The notes under the pieces are model-generated. The model was not told the DNA's origin, did no database searches, and saw only the letters and a program-made list of their open reading frames with translations. The position numbers were made by a program, and so were the translations under genes. This document shows, piece by piece, positions 1 through 8,267 of a stretch of DNA of 64,000 nt. Position 1 is the stretch's first letter, and every line of letters begins with the position of its first letter. The DNA comes from UBA967 sp044375555 (GTDB lineage: Bacteria; Verrucomicrobiota; Verrucomicrobiia; Chthoniobacterales; Terrimicrobiaceae). The stretch is from NCBI GenBank assembly GCA_044375555.1, contig JBILML010000012.1, positions 1 through 64,000 on the forward strand, in the 5' to 3' direction.

Positions 1-149
1 CCTTTTGACCAAAAGGAACACAGGCGATACGAAATGAAGATCACAAAAAAACCACTCCTCGATTTTGAAAAAATCGAAATCCGGAGTTCCGACTTTTCAA
101 ATGCTCCAACCCCGACAGGCTGCTAGCCAAGAAAGAGGACATCCTCACG
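1..149. other. Window edge, no gene called
   Basis: Short leader before the first gene. A frame is open through it into the protease at 150, but it has no in-frame ATG before 150 and a stop at 6-8. A purine-rich stretch near 130-138 could be the ribosome-binding site of the protease. I see no terminator or RNA gene. Confidence 0.5.
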
Positions 150-881
150 ATGAGCCAGGCCGAAGTCGCCCTGAAAAAATCCCGAAGCCGCCAAGTTTCG
201 ATCCCTGCAATTCCATCAAAAACCTCCCCCGAAACTCCCGCATCTCTCTATCGCCACTGCGCCCCCTCGGTGGTTTCCATTGGTTCAATTTTTCAATGTG
301 GAAAATGCGAGGAGTGGCATAGCGGCGGAGCGGCGAGCGGTTGGATCGCCAGTCCCGACGGCCTTATCGTCACCAACGCCCATCTTTTCGAAAACGGCAA
401 AGACGACCCGATAGGTGTGATGACGCTGGATGGTGAGATTTTCGCAGTGAAAGAAATCGTCGCCTCCGATGTGGAAAAGGACATCGCCATCTTGCGAATC
501 GACCCCGGCAACAAGACTCTTCGCGCCCTGCCGCTCGCAAACTCTGCGGAACCCGGCGAGGAAGTTCATGTGATCAGTCACCCACAGGGTCAGTATTATT
601 GCCTAACCAGCGGCAAGATTTCGCGCTTCCACCGCGACCATTTGAAGGAAGACCAAGAGCCCACCGATTGGATGAGCATCACCGCCGACTTCGCCGGAGG
701 AAGTTCCGGCGGCCCCGTCCTCAACAAAAACGGCAAGGTCGTCGGCATGGTCGCCAGCACCCTGACGGCCTACTCGGAGGCTTCCGATTGCAAAACCCGC
801 CCCGGGCCCGATGTGCAAATGGTCTTCAAAGACTGCATCCCCCTCCCCTCGCTCCGGTCTATGTTCCAGAGCCAAGAATAG
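150..881 (+). CDS. Trypsin-like serine protease (HtrA/DegP-type catalytic domain)
   Basis: A 243-residue S1-family protease domain. The triad is readable: His78 in VTNAH, Asp111 in EKDIAIL, and Ser186 in GSSGGP. The family hydrolyses peptide bonds, usually in envelope quality control. Unlike DegP/DegS there is no PDZ domain after the catalytic domain and no obvious signal peptide or N-terminal membrane helix, so its location is unclear. The N-terminal part carries a CGKC pair close to the start of the domain, which might bind metal or form a disulfide (inference). The start at 150 has a GA-rich site about 11 bases upstream. The gene converges on the GYF/Yip1 gene 10 bases downstream. Family assignment is firm, the cellular role is not. 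Confidence 0.85.
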   Translation: MSQAEVALKKSRSRQVSIPAIPSKTSPETPASLYRHCAPSVVSIGSIFQCGKCEEWHSGGAASGWIASPDGLIVTNAHLFENGKDDPIGVMTLDGEIFAVKEIVASDVEKDIAILRIDPGNKTLRALPLANSAEPGEEVHVISHPQGQYYCLTSGKISRFHRDHLKEDQEPTDWMSITADFAGGSSGGPVLNKNGKVVGMVASTLTAYSEASDCKTRPGPDVQMVFKDCIPLPSLRSMFQSQE

Positions 882-891
882 CGCTGAGCGT

Positions 892-1746
892 CTACTTGGG
901 AAGTTGGCCGGCGAGGGCGGCGATGCCCAAGGCGATTCCTCCGACGGCACCGCAGCAGAGTAGCAACATCAAGAGCATCGAAACCACCACGCGCCAGAGG
1001 TCGGTGCGGTGGACTTCCTTCAGCGCGATGACGCCATAAACGAGGTGCGCCACGGGATAAAGATAACCGCCGCAGAGCGGAACGAATTGGAGCACCGAGG
1101 TCGCTCCGCTCGTGTAGGCGAGCGCACGGAAGGTCGCTTCGAACCCATGCCGACTAGCCCCGGTGAGCATTAAAAATAAATGCACCATCGCCGCCCAAAC
1201 AAAAGCGCCCGCAATCAAGAAGATTGGCAGAAACAAAAGAACGATGAGGCCAATGGCGATCAGAGTTCCCTGAGTTATATCCTTGGCGGCTTCGCCCAAA
1301 AACATCTCGGGATTGATCGAGGCGGCGACGAGTTGGTAGCAGATCGCGATGCCGCCACTGATCCAACCGACGATCGTGTAAAAAAACAAAGGCCGGCCTA
1401 TCCCTCCGGTCGGGGGGAGGTTTTGGAAAGTGAAAACCGGCGCGGAGAAAACCTGCCGCACCGTCTCGATGCCAGCGCCAATCGAAAGCCCCGAAGCCCT
1501 CTCCCAAGCGGGTTCACTGATTTCCGGATTGGTTTTTTGTGCCTCCTCGACAGGAATAGAAGGATTTCCCTCGGGCGTTGGCTCTGGCAAATCCGTGAAT
1601 GTGGAGAGTGGCTGCCAGGTTGGCATCGGTTCGCACCACGCAAGATCCGAGGAAAGAAAGCGCCCGGATTTCAAGCCATCGGCGACCTCCTGATCGTTGA
1701 ATTTTCCGAGATTTTCGCGGTTGCGATTGATGTGAATCATTGCCAT
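892..1746 (-). CDS. GYF_2-domain / Yip1-family membrane protein
   Basis: A 284-residue protein with two parts. Residues about 3-50 resemble the GYF_2 (DUF4339) domain, with the typical SGRF..SDLAW...M..WQPLS pattern that precedes membrane domains in many bacteria. Residues about 115-284 hold several hydrophobic helices and match the Yip1 type, including the late tract of hydrophobic residues at 258-280. Bacterial GYF_2-Yip1 fusions have no established function; GYF_2 is thought to mediate protein contacts. The start could also be the second Met at 1740. It diverges from the cobalamin-controlled receptor, so the 1747-2102 gap must hold its promoter. Confidence 0.75.
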   Translation of the reverse strand: MAMIHINRNRENLGKFNDQEVADGLKSGRFLSSDLAWCEPMPTWQPLSTFTDLPEPTPEGNPSIPVEEAQKTNPEISEPAWERASGLSIGAGIETVRQVFSAPVFTFQNLPPTGGIGRPLFFYTIVGWISGGIAICYQLVAASINPEMFLGEAAKDITQGTLIAIGLIVLLFLPIFLIAGAFVWAAMVHLFLMLTGASRHGFEATFRALAYTSGATSVLQFVPLCGGYLYPVAHLVYGVIALKEVHRTDLWRVVVSMLLMLLLCCGAVGGIALGIAALAGQLPK

Positions 1747-1821
1747 GGACAGCTTGCCTAGCGGCTTGCAGGCTCCTCTTCAAGCCTCGCAACATTCCAA
1801 CATTTTCTGGGGCATCGAAGA

Positions 1822-1850
1822 TTGACATGGCGAGAGTCGCTCTAAATATT
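1822..1850 (+). promoter_or_regulatory. Candidate sigma-70 promoter for riboswitch and receptor
   Basis: A perfect TTGACA (1822-1827) is followed after 15 bases by TAAATA (1843-1848). This would start transcription near 1855, about 45 bases before the riboswitch core. The 15-base spacer is short, but a shifted AAATAT hexamer gives 16. Confidence 0.5.
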
Positions 1851-1899
1851 CCGCGCCTTGGGAATCTCAAATCCCGTCGCTCTTTTTTTCAGAAAAACC

Positions 1900-2085
1900 A
1901 ATCCGTCGGCCTAGGAAAGCAAGGGTGGAAGTCCCTCACTGTCGCGCAAAGGTCAAAGTCCGGGTTCGAACCGGCGGAGAAAACCGCACAGCGCCTGTAA
2001 TGGCGCAACGGCAGCGCATGACTGTCCGTGCCGGGGGTAGTCCTTTCGACTCGGGGGAAGGGATTGTCCAACGACATTCCCCGTT
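1900..2085 (+). ncRNA. Cobalamin-type riboswitch
   Basis: The core at about 1912-1960 follows the cobalamin aptamer order: AGGAAAGC, then GGGTGGAAGTCCC, then CTGTCGCGCAA and AGGTCAAAG. This parallels the E. coli btuB leader (AGGGAA, GTGCGAAT, TGACGCGCA, CGGTAAGG). A CCGG-7-CCGG hairpin at 1960-1974 follows. I could not place a convincing B12 box or the closing P1 stem, so the 3' limit is approximate. It lies directly in front of a BtuB-like receptor, the classic target. Expected effect: high adenosylcobalamin represses receptor synthesis. Confidence 0.75.
2054..2082 (+). promoter_or_regulatory. Hairpin in the expression platform before the receptor gene
   Basis: GGGGAA at 2054-2059 can pair with TTCCCC at 2077-2082, ending 20 bases before the start codon and about 10 before the AAGGAC ribosome-binding site (2094-2099). 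There is no U-tract, so translation control is more likely than termination. Role inferred from position. Confidence 0.4.
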
Positions 2086-2102
2086 AGTGAAAAAGGACAG
2101 AA

Positions 2103-3983
2103 ATGAAAAAAACAACGCTCGCGGCGCTCGTCGCGATTCACAGCGTGGTTTTGGCCCATGGTCAAACCACCGATTCCGCCGATAACCCCATCATCACGGT
2201 TACCAAAAACGCGCAATCCGACTTCCAAATCGGCAGTGCGTTTTCCCGGATCGACGCCGACGAAATTAACCGCTCACAACAGGGTGCTTTGCTGGATGTG
2301 CTCAACATCACACCGGGCATTCAGGCCATCGAAGCCGGCGCGCCGGGAGGTTTTGGGGAGGTCATGATCCGTGGCAACGGGCCTTCGCAGTCTCTGATTC
2401 TTGTTAACGGCGTGAAGGTGAATACCGGCATCAATCAGGACGCCGCTCCCTTTCTGAGTTACGCGGGATCCAAGGGCCTTCGCAAAATCGAAATCGTCCG
2501 CGGCCCGCAGAGTTCGCTCTACGGCTCGGAGAGTATCGGCGGCGTCATTTCGCTGGATACCCAGCGCGGCGAGGGGAAGCCAGGCGTGGATTTGTTCGGG
2601 GAGTTCGGCAGCTTCGCAACATTCAATGAAGGCGTGAGCAGCCAGGGCGAGATCGGGAATTTCGCCTACTTCGCCTCCTACGAGAATCTCTACACGCAGA
2701 ACGACCGGCCAAATAACGACTACACGGTGAATCGCTACGCCCTGCGCCTTGATTATCAGGCCTTGGAAAACTTAAGCCTGCGTTTCAACTACACGGGACA
2801 GGTGGGCCAGTATCAGGAGCCGGGGAGCGTGCGACCGCAGGATTGGGGCAACAACAACCCCGGGCAGTATACGAGAGGCGAGAGCAATATTTTGAGCCTG
2901 ATGGTGGATTGGCGGCCTATCGAATTCTGGACTCAAAAATTGACGCTAGGAACCAACATCGAGCGCTACACGCTGACCGATCCCGCCTACCCGGGGAACT
3001 TCGAGACGGACAGCAACACGATCAACAACGCGACGAACTATTGCACGGACTGGATGAATGTTTTCCAAATCTCGCGCCAGAATCGGCTCTCGCTCGGGAT
3101 TTCCTTCGATGCCTACACCGGAGATTTCTACTCCCGATACGGCACAGGGCCCGCGACGGTCTTGCCCACCGAGTCTCAGACCGATGTGGCGTTCTACGCG
3201 CAAGACGAATGGGAACTCGTGAAAAACCTCTTTCTCACCGGAGCGGTCCGTTACGACAGCTACTCGCAAGCCGGCAGCGCCCTCACTTACCGGTTCACTT
3301 CGGCCTACCTCGTTGAGAAAACCAACACGAAATTCCGTGGCAGCTATGGCACTGGCTTCAAGGCACCGAGCCTGGTCCAGCTTTACTCGCCGAACCCCTA
3401 CTACCTCGGAAACTTGGATTTGGCCCCCGAGAAGTCGATCGGCTGGGATGCTGGGATCGACCAGTATTTTTTCAACGAACAGGTCAAACTCAGCGCCACC
3501 TATTTCCAGAACTACATCAACAACCTCGTCGTCGTGGAAACCGACCCAGCGACTGGCCTCGGCAGGTTTGAAAATATGAACACGGCGAATAACAACGGCG
3601 TGGAGTTGAGCGCCGAGATGTCGTTGTTCGAAAAATGGAATACGCGGATCGCCTACACCTACACGCAGACGACTGTCATGACCCAGTTTCCTCAGCAGAA
3701 AAACATGATCAGCCTCGATACAAACTACCTCCTCACGCCGAAATGGCTGATTGGCTGCGGAGCCAGTTTTGTTGGTGGACGCACGCAGTTGGATTACATC
3801 GCGGGAGAGGTCGTGGAGATGCCCGATTACGCCACGATGCGCGTTTACTCGCGCTATGAGATCAACGAGCACGCCGCTGTCATGGCCCGAGTGGAGAATG
3901 TCACCAACACGGCTTACGAAACCAATTTGGGCTACCCCTCACTGCCGATTGGATTTTACGGCGGGGTGGAAATTTCCTTCTAA
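2103..3983 (+). CDS. btuB: TonB-dependent outer-membrane receptor, BtuB-like
   Basis: A 626-residue outer-membrane receptor. Residues 1-20 are a signal peptide (MKKTTLAALVA...AHG). A TonB-box-like ITVTK follows at about 31-35, then the plug domain (about 40-160, with IRGNGPSQSLILVNG and EIVRGPQSSLYGSESIGGVI) and a beta-barrel ending in an aromatic residue, VEISF. The length is close to E. coli BtuB (about 600). The upstream cobalamin-type riboswitch supports B12 or another corrinoid as substrate. No BtuF/CD transporter is next to it, so the inner-membrane part must be elsewhere. The AAGGAC site before ATG 2103 fixes the start. Substrate is inferred from the riboswitch; receptor type is certain. 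Confidence 0.88.
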   Translation: MKKTTLAALVAIHSVVLAHGQTTDSADNPIITVTKNAQSDFQIGSAFSRIDADEINRSQQGALLDVLNITPGIQAIEAGAPGGFGEVMIRGNGPSQSLILVNGVKVNTGINQDAAPFLSYAGSKGLRKIEIVRGPQSSLYGSESIGGVISLDTQRGEGKPGVDLFGEFGSFATFNEGVSSQGEIGNFAYFASYENLYTQNDRPNNDYTVNRYALRLDYQALENLSLRFNYTGQVGQYQEPGSVRPQDWGNNNPGQYTRGESNILSLMVDWRPIEFWTQKLTLGTNIERYTLTDPAYPGNFETDSNTINNATNYCTDWMNVFQISRQNRLSLGISFDAYTGDFYSRYGTGPATVLPTESQTDVAFYAQDEWELVKNLFLTGAVRYDSYSQAGSALTYRFTSAYLVEKTNTKFRGSYGTGFKAPSLVQLYSPNPYYLGNLDLAPEKSIGWDAGIDQYFFNEQVKLSATYFQNYINNLVVVETDPATGLGRFENMNTANNNGVELSAEMSLFEKWNTRIAYTYTQTTVMTQFPQQKNMISLDTNYLLTPKWLIGCGASFVGGRTQLDYIAGEVVEMPDYATMRVYSRYEINEHAAVMARVENVTNTAYETNLGYPSLPIGFYGGVEISF

Positions 3984-3998
3984 GAAAAGCCCGGCGAT

Positions 3999-5291
3999 TT
4001 ACTGGTTCTGCATGCCGGTGATGATGCTGATCAGTGGCAGGAAGAGAGCGATGACAATCGTTCCGACCACCACGGCCAGGAAAACAATCATCACCGGCTC
4101 GAGCAGGGAGGTCAGGCCCGTGACGGCGTTGTCCACCTCGTCGTCATAAACATCGGCTACTTTCAGGAGCATCTCGGGGAGCTGTCCGGTCTCCTCGCCG
4201 ACATCGATCATGCTGATGACCATCGGCGGGAAGACTCCACTGGCTTCGAGCGGCTGAATGATCGATTCGCCCTCGCGCACGGCGTCATGGACTTTGGAGA
4301 TGGCCCCGGCGACGACGGCATTTCCGGCCGTGTCGCGGGTGATATTGAGAGCTTGGAGGATTGGCACACCGCTGGTGACCAGGGTTCCGAGCGTGCGGGA
4401 AAATCTTGAGATCGAACTCTTGCGGGTGAGATCGCCGAAAACCGGGGAGCGGAGCAGAAAGGCATCGATGAACGCGGAGCCTTTTGGCGTGCCCGCCGCA
4501 AATTTGTAGGCGACTCCCAAACCAAAAATACCGCCAATGAGCAAAATCCAGTTGTCTTTTACAAGATTGCTGGAGCCGATGACGAATTGCGTGAGCCCGG
4601 GAAGCTCTTTTCCTCCGAGCATGTCCGCGAAAATCGCCTCAAATTTGGGAACAATGAAAACGAGCAAAAAGCCCATGATCACCACCGCGATGAGCAAAAC
4701 AATCGCCGGATAGAACATCGCCGCGACGACCTTGTTTTTGATCTTTTGCGCTTTTTCTTGGAACTCCGCGAGGCGCAGAAGAACGATCTCCAGCACGCCG
4801 CCGAGTTCGCCCGCTTTCACCATGTTCACATAGAGCTTGTTGAAAATCTTCGGATGCCCGGTGAGCGCCTCGGAGAAAGTGCCGCCGGCTTGAACCGACT
4901 CCGCGATGCTGACGATGGTTTTTTTGAGAACCGGATCGGGCTCCTGCTTGGAAAGAACGGTGAGGCCGCGAAGCAGTGGCAGCCCGGCATCGATCAGCGT
5001 GGCCAACTGCCGCGTGAAGATCATGAGCGTCCGGGCCTTGATGGTCTTCTTTTCAAGGAACGGGATGTTGATATTGAGTTTGATCTCTTTTTTCAACGCG
5101 CTGCCCCCTCCACCAGCGGCCTTAACTGCTTTTGCCTTCGCTTTTCCACCCTTGCCCTCCTCGCTCAGGCTTTTGGGGAAATACCCCGCCTGCCTCAATT
5201 GGGCAACGGCGTCGTTTTGCGATTCGGCGTCGAGAACGCCAGAGGATTCCTGGCCGCGAGCATCAAGGGCGATGTAGTTGTAACGAGGCAT
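3999..5291 (-). CDS. Type II secretion / type IV pilus assembly protein, GspF/PilC family
   Basis: A 430-residue inner-membrane platform protein. An N-terminal segment (MPRYNYIALDARGQ) leads into two repeated GspF domains, about 95-220 and 300-425, with the usual signatures FTRQLATLIDAGLPLLRGL and FSRTLGTLVTSGVPILQAL. Three long hydrophobic segments are visible, near 195-220, 245-270 and 400-425. The family anchors the assembly ATPase in secretins and pili. I moved the start to 5291 because the open frame extends upstream into sequence unlike the family. No GspE/PilB or pilin gene is nearby, although it may be cotranscribed with the MBL gene 64 bases upstream. Which machine it serves cannot be told here. 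Confidence 0.9.
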   Translation of the reverse strand: MPRYNYIALDARGQESSGVLDAESQNDAVAQLRQAGYFPKSLSEEGKGGKAKAKAVKAAGGGGSALKKEIKLNINIPFLEKKTIKARTLMIFTRQLATLIDAGLPLLRGLTVLSKQEPDPVLKKTIVSIAESVQAGGTFSEALTGHPKIFNKLYVNMVKAGELGGVLEIVLLRLAEFQEKAQKIKNKVVAAMFYPAIVLLIAVVIMGFLLVFIVPKFEAIFADMLGGKELPGLTQFVIGSSNLVKDNWILLIGGIFGLGVAYKFAAGTPKGSAFIDAFLLRSPVFGDLTRKSSISRFSRTLGTLVTSGVPILQALNITRDTAGNAVVAGAISKVHDAVREGESIIQPLEASGVFPPMVISMIDVGEETGQLPEMLLKVADVYDDEVDNAVTGLTSLLEPVMIVFLAVVVGTIVIALFLPLISIITGMQNQ

Positions 5292-5355
5292 AGAGGGGCA
5301 CTGGTGAGTGTCGGTATATAGGATAGCCGCGGCGCGAATGTCGAGAGGCGAATCC

Positions 5356-5973
5356 TTATTCTGCGACGAAAGGATTTCTCGTGCGTTCGTGCCCGACAGT
5401 GGTCGCCGGACCATGCCCCGGGAGGACAATCGTCTCCTCTGGAAGCGGGAAAATTTTCGTCCGGATTCCCTCGAACAAAAGCGGCCCATCCCCGCTCGGC
5501 AAATCCCAACGCCCCACCCCCTCTCGGAACAACACATCGCCCCCGACCAGCGTCTTCAATTCAGGAAAATAAAAGCAAAGGCTCCCTGGGCAATGGCCTG
5601 GAACATGGAGCACCGACATCTCGAATCCCCCCACCTCGGCCACAGTTCCTTCTTCGATCAGCCGATCGGCGGTAACGGGTTCGAACTCGATGTCGAACCC
5701 GTGTTTCTTAAAAAACGAGCCGTCCCCGACCATCACGGCCGTATCAGGATGAAAGCCCACCCGGCAGCCATGCCGACGCTGGATTTTCGCCGCGTCCATC
5801 ACATGGTCGAAATGCCCGTGCGTGAGCAAAAGCCAGTCGATTCGGTGGCCCGCAAAAAAGTCATCCGATCCCTCGGGGGCATCAAAAAGCAGGTTCCCGG
5901 CCGGGGTTTCTAAATAGAACGCATTGGTCTCGAGGACTCCGCCGGTGAATACTTTGAATTGGTTCATGGTCAT
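5356..5973 (-). CDS. MBL-fold hydrolase, glyoxalase II-like
   Basis: A 205-residue metallo-beta-lactamase-fold protein. The metal motif THGHFDHV lies at about 52-59, a further His at VPGHCPGS (about 125), the bridging Asp in VGGDVLF (about 145) and the last His in VLPGHGPATTVGHE (about 185). The closing sequence GPATTVGHERTRNPF is typical of small thioesterase-like hydrolases related to hydroxyacylglutathione hydrolase. Likely a cytosolic thioester or related hydrolase; the substrate is not known. It is transcribed toward the GspF/PilC gene and divergently from prc, with 68 bases between the two starts. Confidence 0.85.
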   Translation of the reverse strand: MTMNQFKVFTGGVLETNAFYLETPAGNLLFDAPEGSDDFFAGHRIDWLLLTHGHFDHVMDAAKIQRRHGCRVGFHPDTAVMVGDGSFFKKHGFDIEFEPVTADRLIEEGTVAEVGGFEMSVLHVPGHCPGSLCFYFPELKTLVGGDVLFREGVGRWDLPSGDGPLLFEGIRTKIFPLPEETIVLPGHGPATTVGHERTRNPFVAE

Positions 5974-6041
5974 GTGGGTGAAATCAGAAGTCGCAGAGAT
6001 TTGATTTTTGCAGGAGTCTCTGCAAGGTTTTCACTCCAATC

Positions 6042-8249
6042 ATGAGGTATATCACCAAATCCGCCGCTCTGGCGGTGATCGCCGCGACGGTGTTGTGGCA
6101 GGCTCCGGCCTTCGCTGGAAAACTCAACCCCGAGGTAGAAGGCCGCGTCGCGCTGGCCGTTGCCAACTGGCTTCAGCAAGCCCACTACAGTCGCCAGAAA
6201 TTGGATGACGAGATGTCCGCCAAACTCCTCGCGACCTACCTCGAACTCTTGGATTACAACAAACTCTACTTCACCCAAGAGGATGTGGATGAGTTTAGCC
6301 AAAAATACAGCGACAAGCTCGATGACATGATCCTCCGCGGGGATCTCAGCCCCTCGCGGGAAATCTTCCAGCGTTTCCTCGAGCGCGTCCAAAGCCGGGT
6401 CGAATCCAACAAAAAACTCGCTGCAGAAAAATACGACTTCCAAGGCAATCGCTCCGTCGAACTCAACCGCCAGAAATCCCCCTGGCCGAAAAACCTCGCT
6501 GAAGCCGACCAACTCTGGCGCGCCCGCGTCGAGGCCGAGCTTTTGCAGGAGGAACTCAGCGAACTCAAACTCCGCACGCCGCAGGAAACTCTCACCCGCC
6601 GCTACGATCAGTTTCTAAAGAATGTGAAGGAAATGGAGGGCGAGGATGAGGTCAGCACCTTTCTCAAAGCCCTCGCCCTGAGTTACGACCCCCACTCCGA
6701 CTACATGAGCCCCAGCGAAATGGAGAATTTCCAGATTTCCATGAAGCTTTCTCTCGTCGGCATCGGAGCCGTTCTTCGCTCCGAGGATGGATATGTGAAA
6801 ATCATGGAACTCGTCCCCGGCGGCCCTGCCGACAAGGATGGACGACTCAAAGTCGGCGACCGCATCATCGGCGTCGCTCAAGGTGATGAGGACTTCGAGG
6901 ATGTCATCGACATGAAACTCGACAAAGTCGTCGAAAAAATTCGCGGCAAGAAAGACACCTCGGTTCGCTTGCAGGTCATTCCCAGTGATGCGGACGATCC
7001 CTCCAAACGCTCCGTCGTCGAAATCTCCCGCGACAAGGTCCAACTCAAGGATCAAGAAGCCAAGGCCGAGTTGCTCGATGTCAAAGGCCCGGACGGAAAA
7101 ATCTCCCGCATCGGTTGGATTTCCCTGCCTTCCTTTTACGCGAACATGAGTGGAAGCGGGGAACCCAAAAGCACCACCACCGACGTCACCGCGCTTCTGG
7201 AGCGTTTGAAGAAAGAGAACATCGAGGGGCTCGTGATCGACTTGCGCAGGGACGGCGGCGGATCGCTCGAGGAGGCCATCAATCTCAGCGGGCTTTTTAT
7301 TGAGAGCGGCCCTGTGGTTTTGGCCAAGGATCCCAGTGGAAATATCACCAACAACATCGATAAGAACCCAAGCATTGCCTACACCGGCCCGATGGTGGTC
7401 GTGATGAACCGCCTCAGCGCCTCGGCAAGCGAGATTTTCGCCGCAGCCATGCAGGATTATGGACGCGCTGTCGTCGTGGGTGACGAGCGGAGTTTCGGTA
7501 AAGGAACCGTCCAGACCGTTCAAGACCTCGACCGCTCCATGTCGCTTCCGTTCTTCAATTCGAACCGCCCTCCTGCCGGCGCGATCAAACTCACGATTCA
7601 AAAATTCTACCGTGTCAGCGGCGGCTCCACTCAGCTCAACGGAGTCGAGTCGGATATCGTTCTCCCTTCCCGCACGGACAGCCCAAAAATAGGCGAAGGT
7701 GCCTTCAAGAATCCGCTCGGTTACGACGAGGTCGCGCCCGTCCCCTTCAAGCTCAGCCCGACAGCCGGGGAGCTTTTCGTCGCGGAACTCCGCGAACGCT
7801 CAGCCCGACGCATCGCTGCGGATCCCGAGTTTCTTTATGTCAGCGAGGACATGCAACGCTTCCGCGAGCGGTTGGAAAAAAACACCATCAGCACCAATAT
7901 GGATGCCCGCAAAAAAGAACTCGCCGACGACAAGTCCCGCACCGAAGGCCGAAAAGCGGAGCGTCTGGCTCGCGGCCCGATCATTGATGCGAAGGTCTGG
8001 CAAGTCACCCTGGACGATGTGAACAACAATCGCGAAGACCTCGAAGTCGTCGCCTACGAGCGCGAGCGGGATAAAAAATACGACGATCCCGAGGAGGAAG
8101 GCGAAGGCAGCGATCCGAAGGATAAAACTCCCGAGCCCGATCCGATTCGCAACGAATCTCTACGAATCATGGCGGACTTGATCGAATTCAACTCGACGAA
8201 GAAAACCGTCAGCGCCAATCCCGAGGCGAAATTGCCCGTCACCAAATAG
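6042..8249 (+). CDS. prc: Tail-specific (C-terminal processing) protease Prc/Tsp
   Basis: A 735-residue periplasmic protease of family S41A. Residues 1-26 form a signal peptide. The long helical N-terminal region (about 30-220) corresponds to the Tsp N-terminal domain. A PDZ domain (about 230-315, with PGGPADKDGRLKVGDRI) and the catalytic core follow. Ser463 in LSASASEIF and Lys487 in SFGKGTVQ form the Ser/Lys dyad, with spacing close to that of E. coli Tsp. The C-terminal domain (about 540-720) is charged. Known homologues degrade or trim envelope proteins from their C-termini and regulate peptidoglycan hydrolases. It is a single gene, divergent from the MBL hydrolase. Confidence 0.93.
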   Translation: MRYITKSAALAVIAATVLWQAPAFAGKLNPEVEGRVALAVANWLQQAHYSRQKLDDEMSAKLLATYLELLDYNKLYFTQEDVDEFSQKYSDKLDDMILRGDLSPSREIFQRFLERVQSRVESNKKLAAEKYDFQGNRSVELNRQKSPWPKNLAEADQLWRARVEAELLQEELSELKLRTPQETLTRRYDQFLKNVKEMEGEDEVSTFLKALALSYDPHSDYMSPSEMENFQISMKLSLVGIGAVLRSEDGYVKIMELVPGGPADKDGRLKVGDRIIGVAQGDEDFEDVIDMKLDKVVEKIRGKKDTSVRLQVIPSDADDPSKRSVVEISRDKVQLKDQEAKAELLDVKGPDGKISRIGWISLPSFYANMSGSGEPKSTTTDVTALLERLKKENIEGLVIDLRRDGGGSLEEAINLSGLFIESGPVVLAKDPSGNITNNIDKNPSIAYTGPMVVVMNRLSASASEIFAAAMQDYGRAVVVGDERSFGKGTVQTVQDLDRSMSLPFFNSNRPPAGAIKLTIQKFYRVSGGSTQLNGVESDIVLPSRTDSPKIGEGAFKNPLGYDEVAPVPFKLSPTAGELFVAELRERSARRIAADPEFLYVSEDMQRFRERLEKNTISTNMDARKKELADDKSRTEGRKAERLARGPIIDAKVWQVTLDDVNNNREDLEVVAYERERDKKYDDPEEEGEGSDPKDKTPEPDPIRNESLRIMADLIEFNSTKKTVSANPEAKLPVTK

Positions 8250-8267
8250 ACCCCGCAGCCGCTTTTT

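Noticed and set aside
65..322. 85-codon frame overlapping the protease start
   Set aside because: It overlaps the protease in another frame, has no recognisable domain, and the protease has a full catalytic triad.
1940..1985. tRNA-like T-loop GTTCGAA with CCGG stem
   Set aside because: No acceptor, D or anticodon arms could be built around it, the stem is 4 bp with the wrong boundary for a T-arm, and it sits in the cobalamin leader.
2054..2082. Rho-independent terminator in the riboswitch
   Set aside because: The stem is only 6 bp with a 17-base loop, and no U-tract follows.
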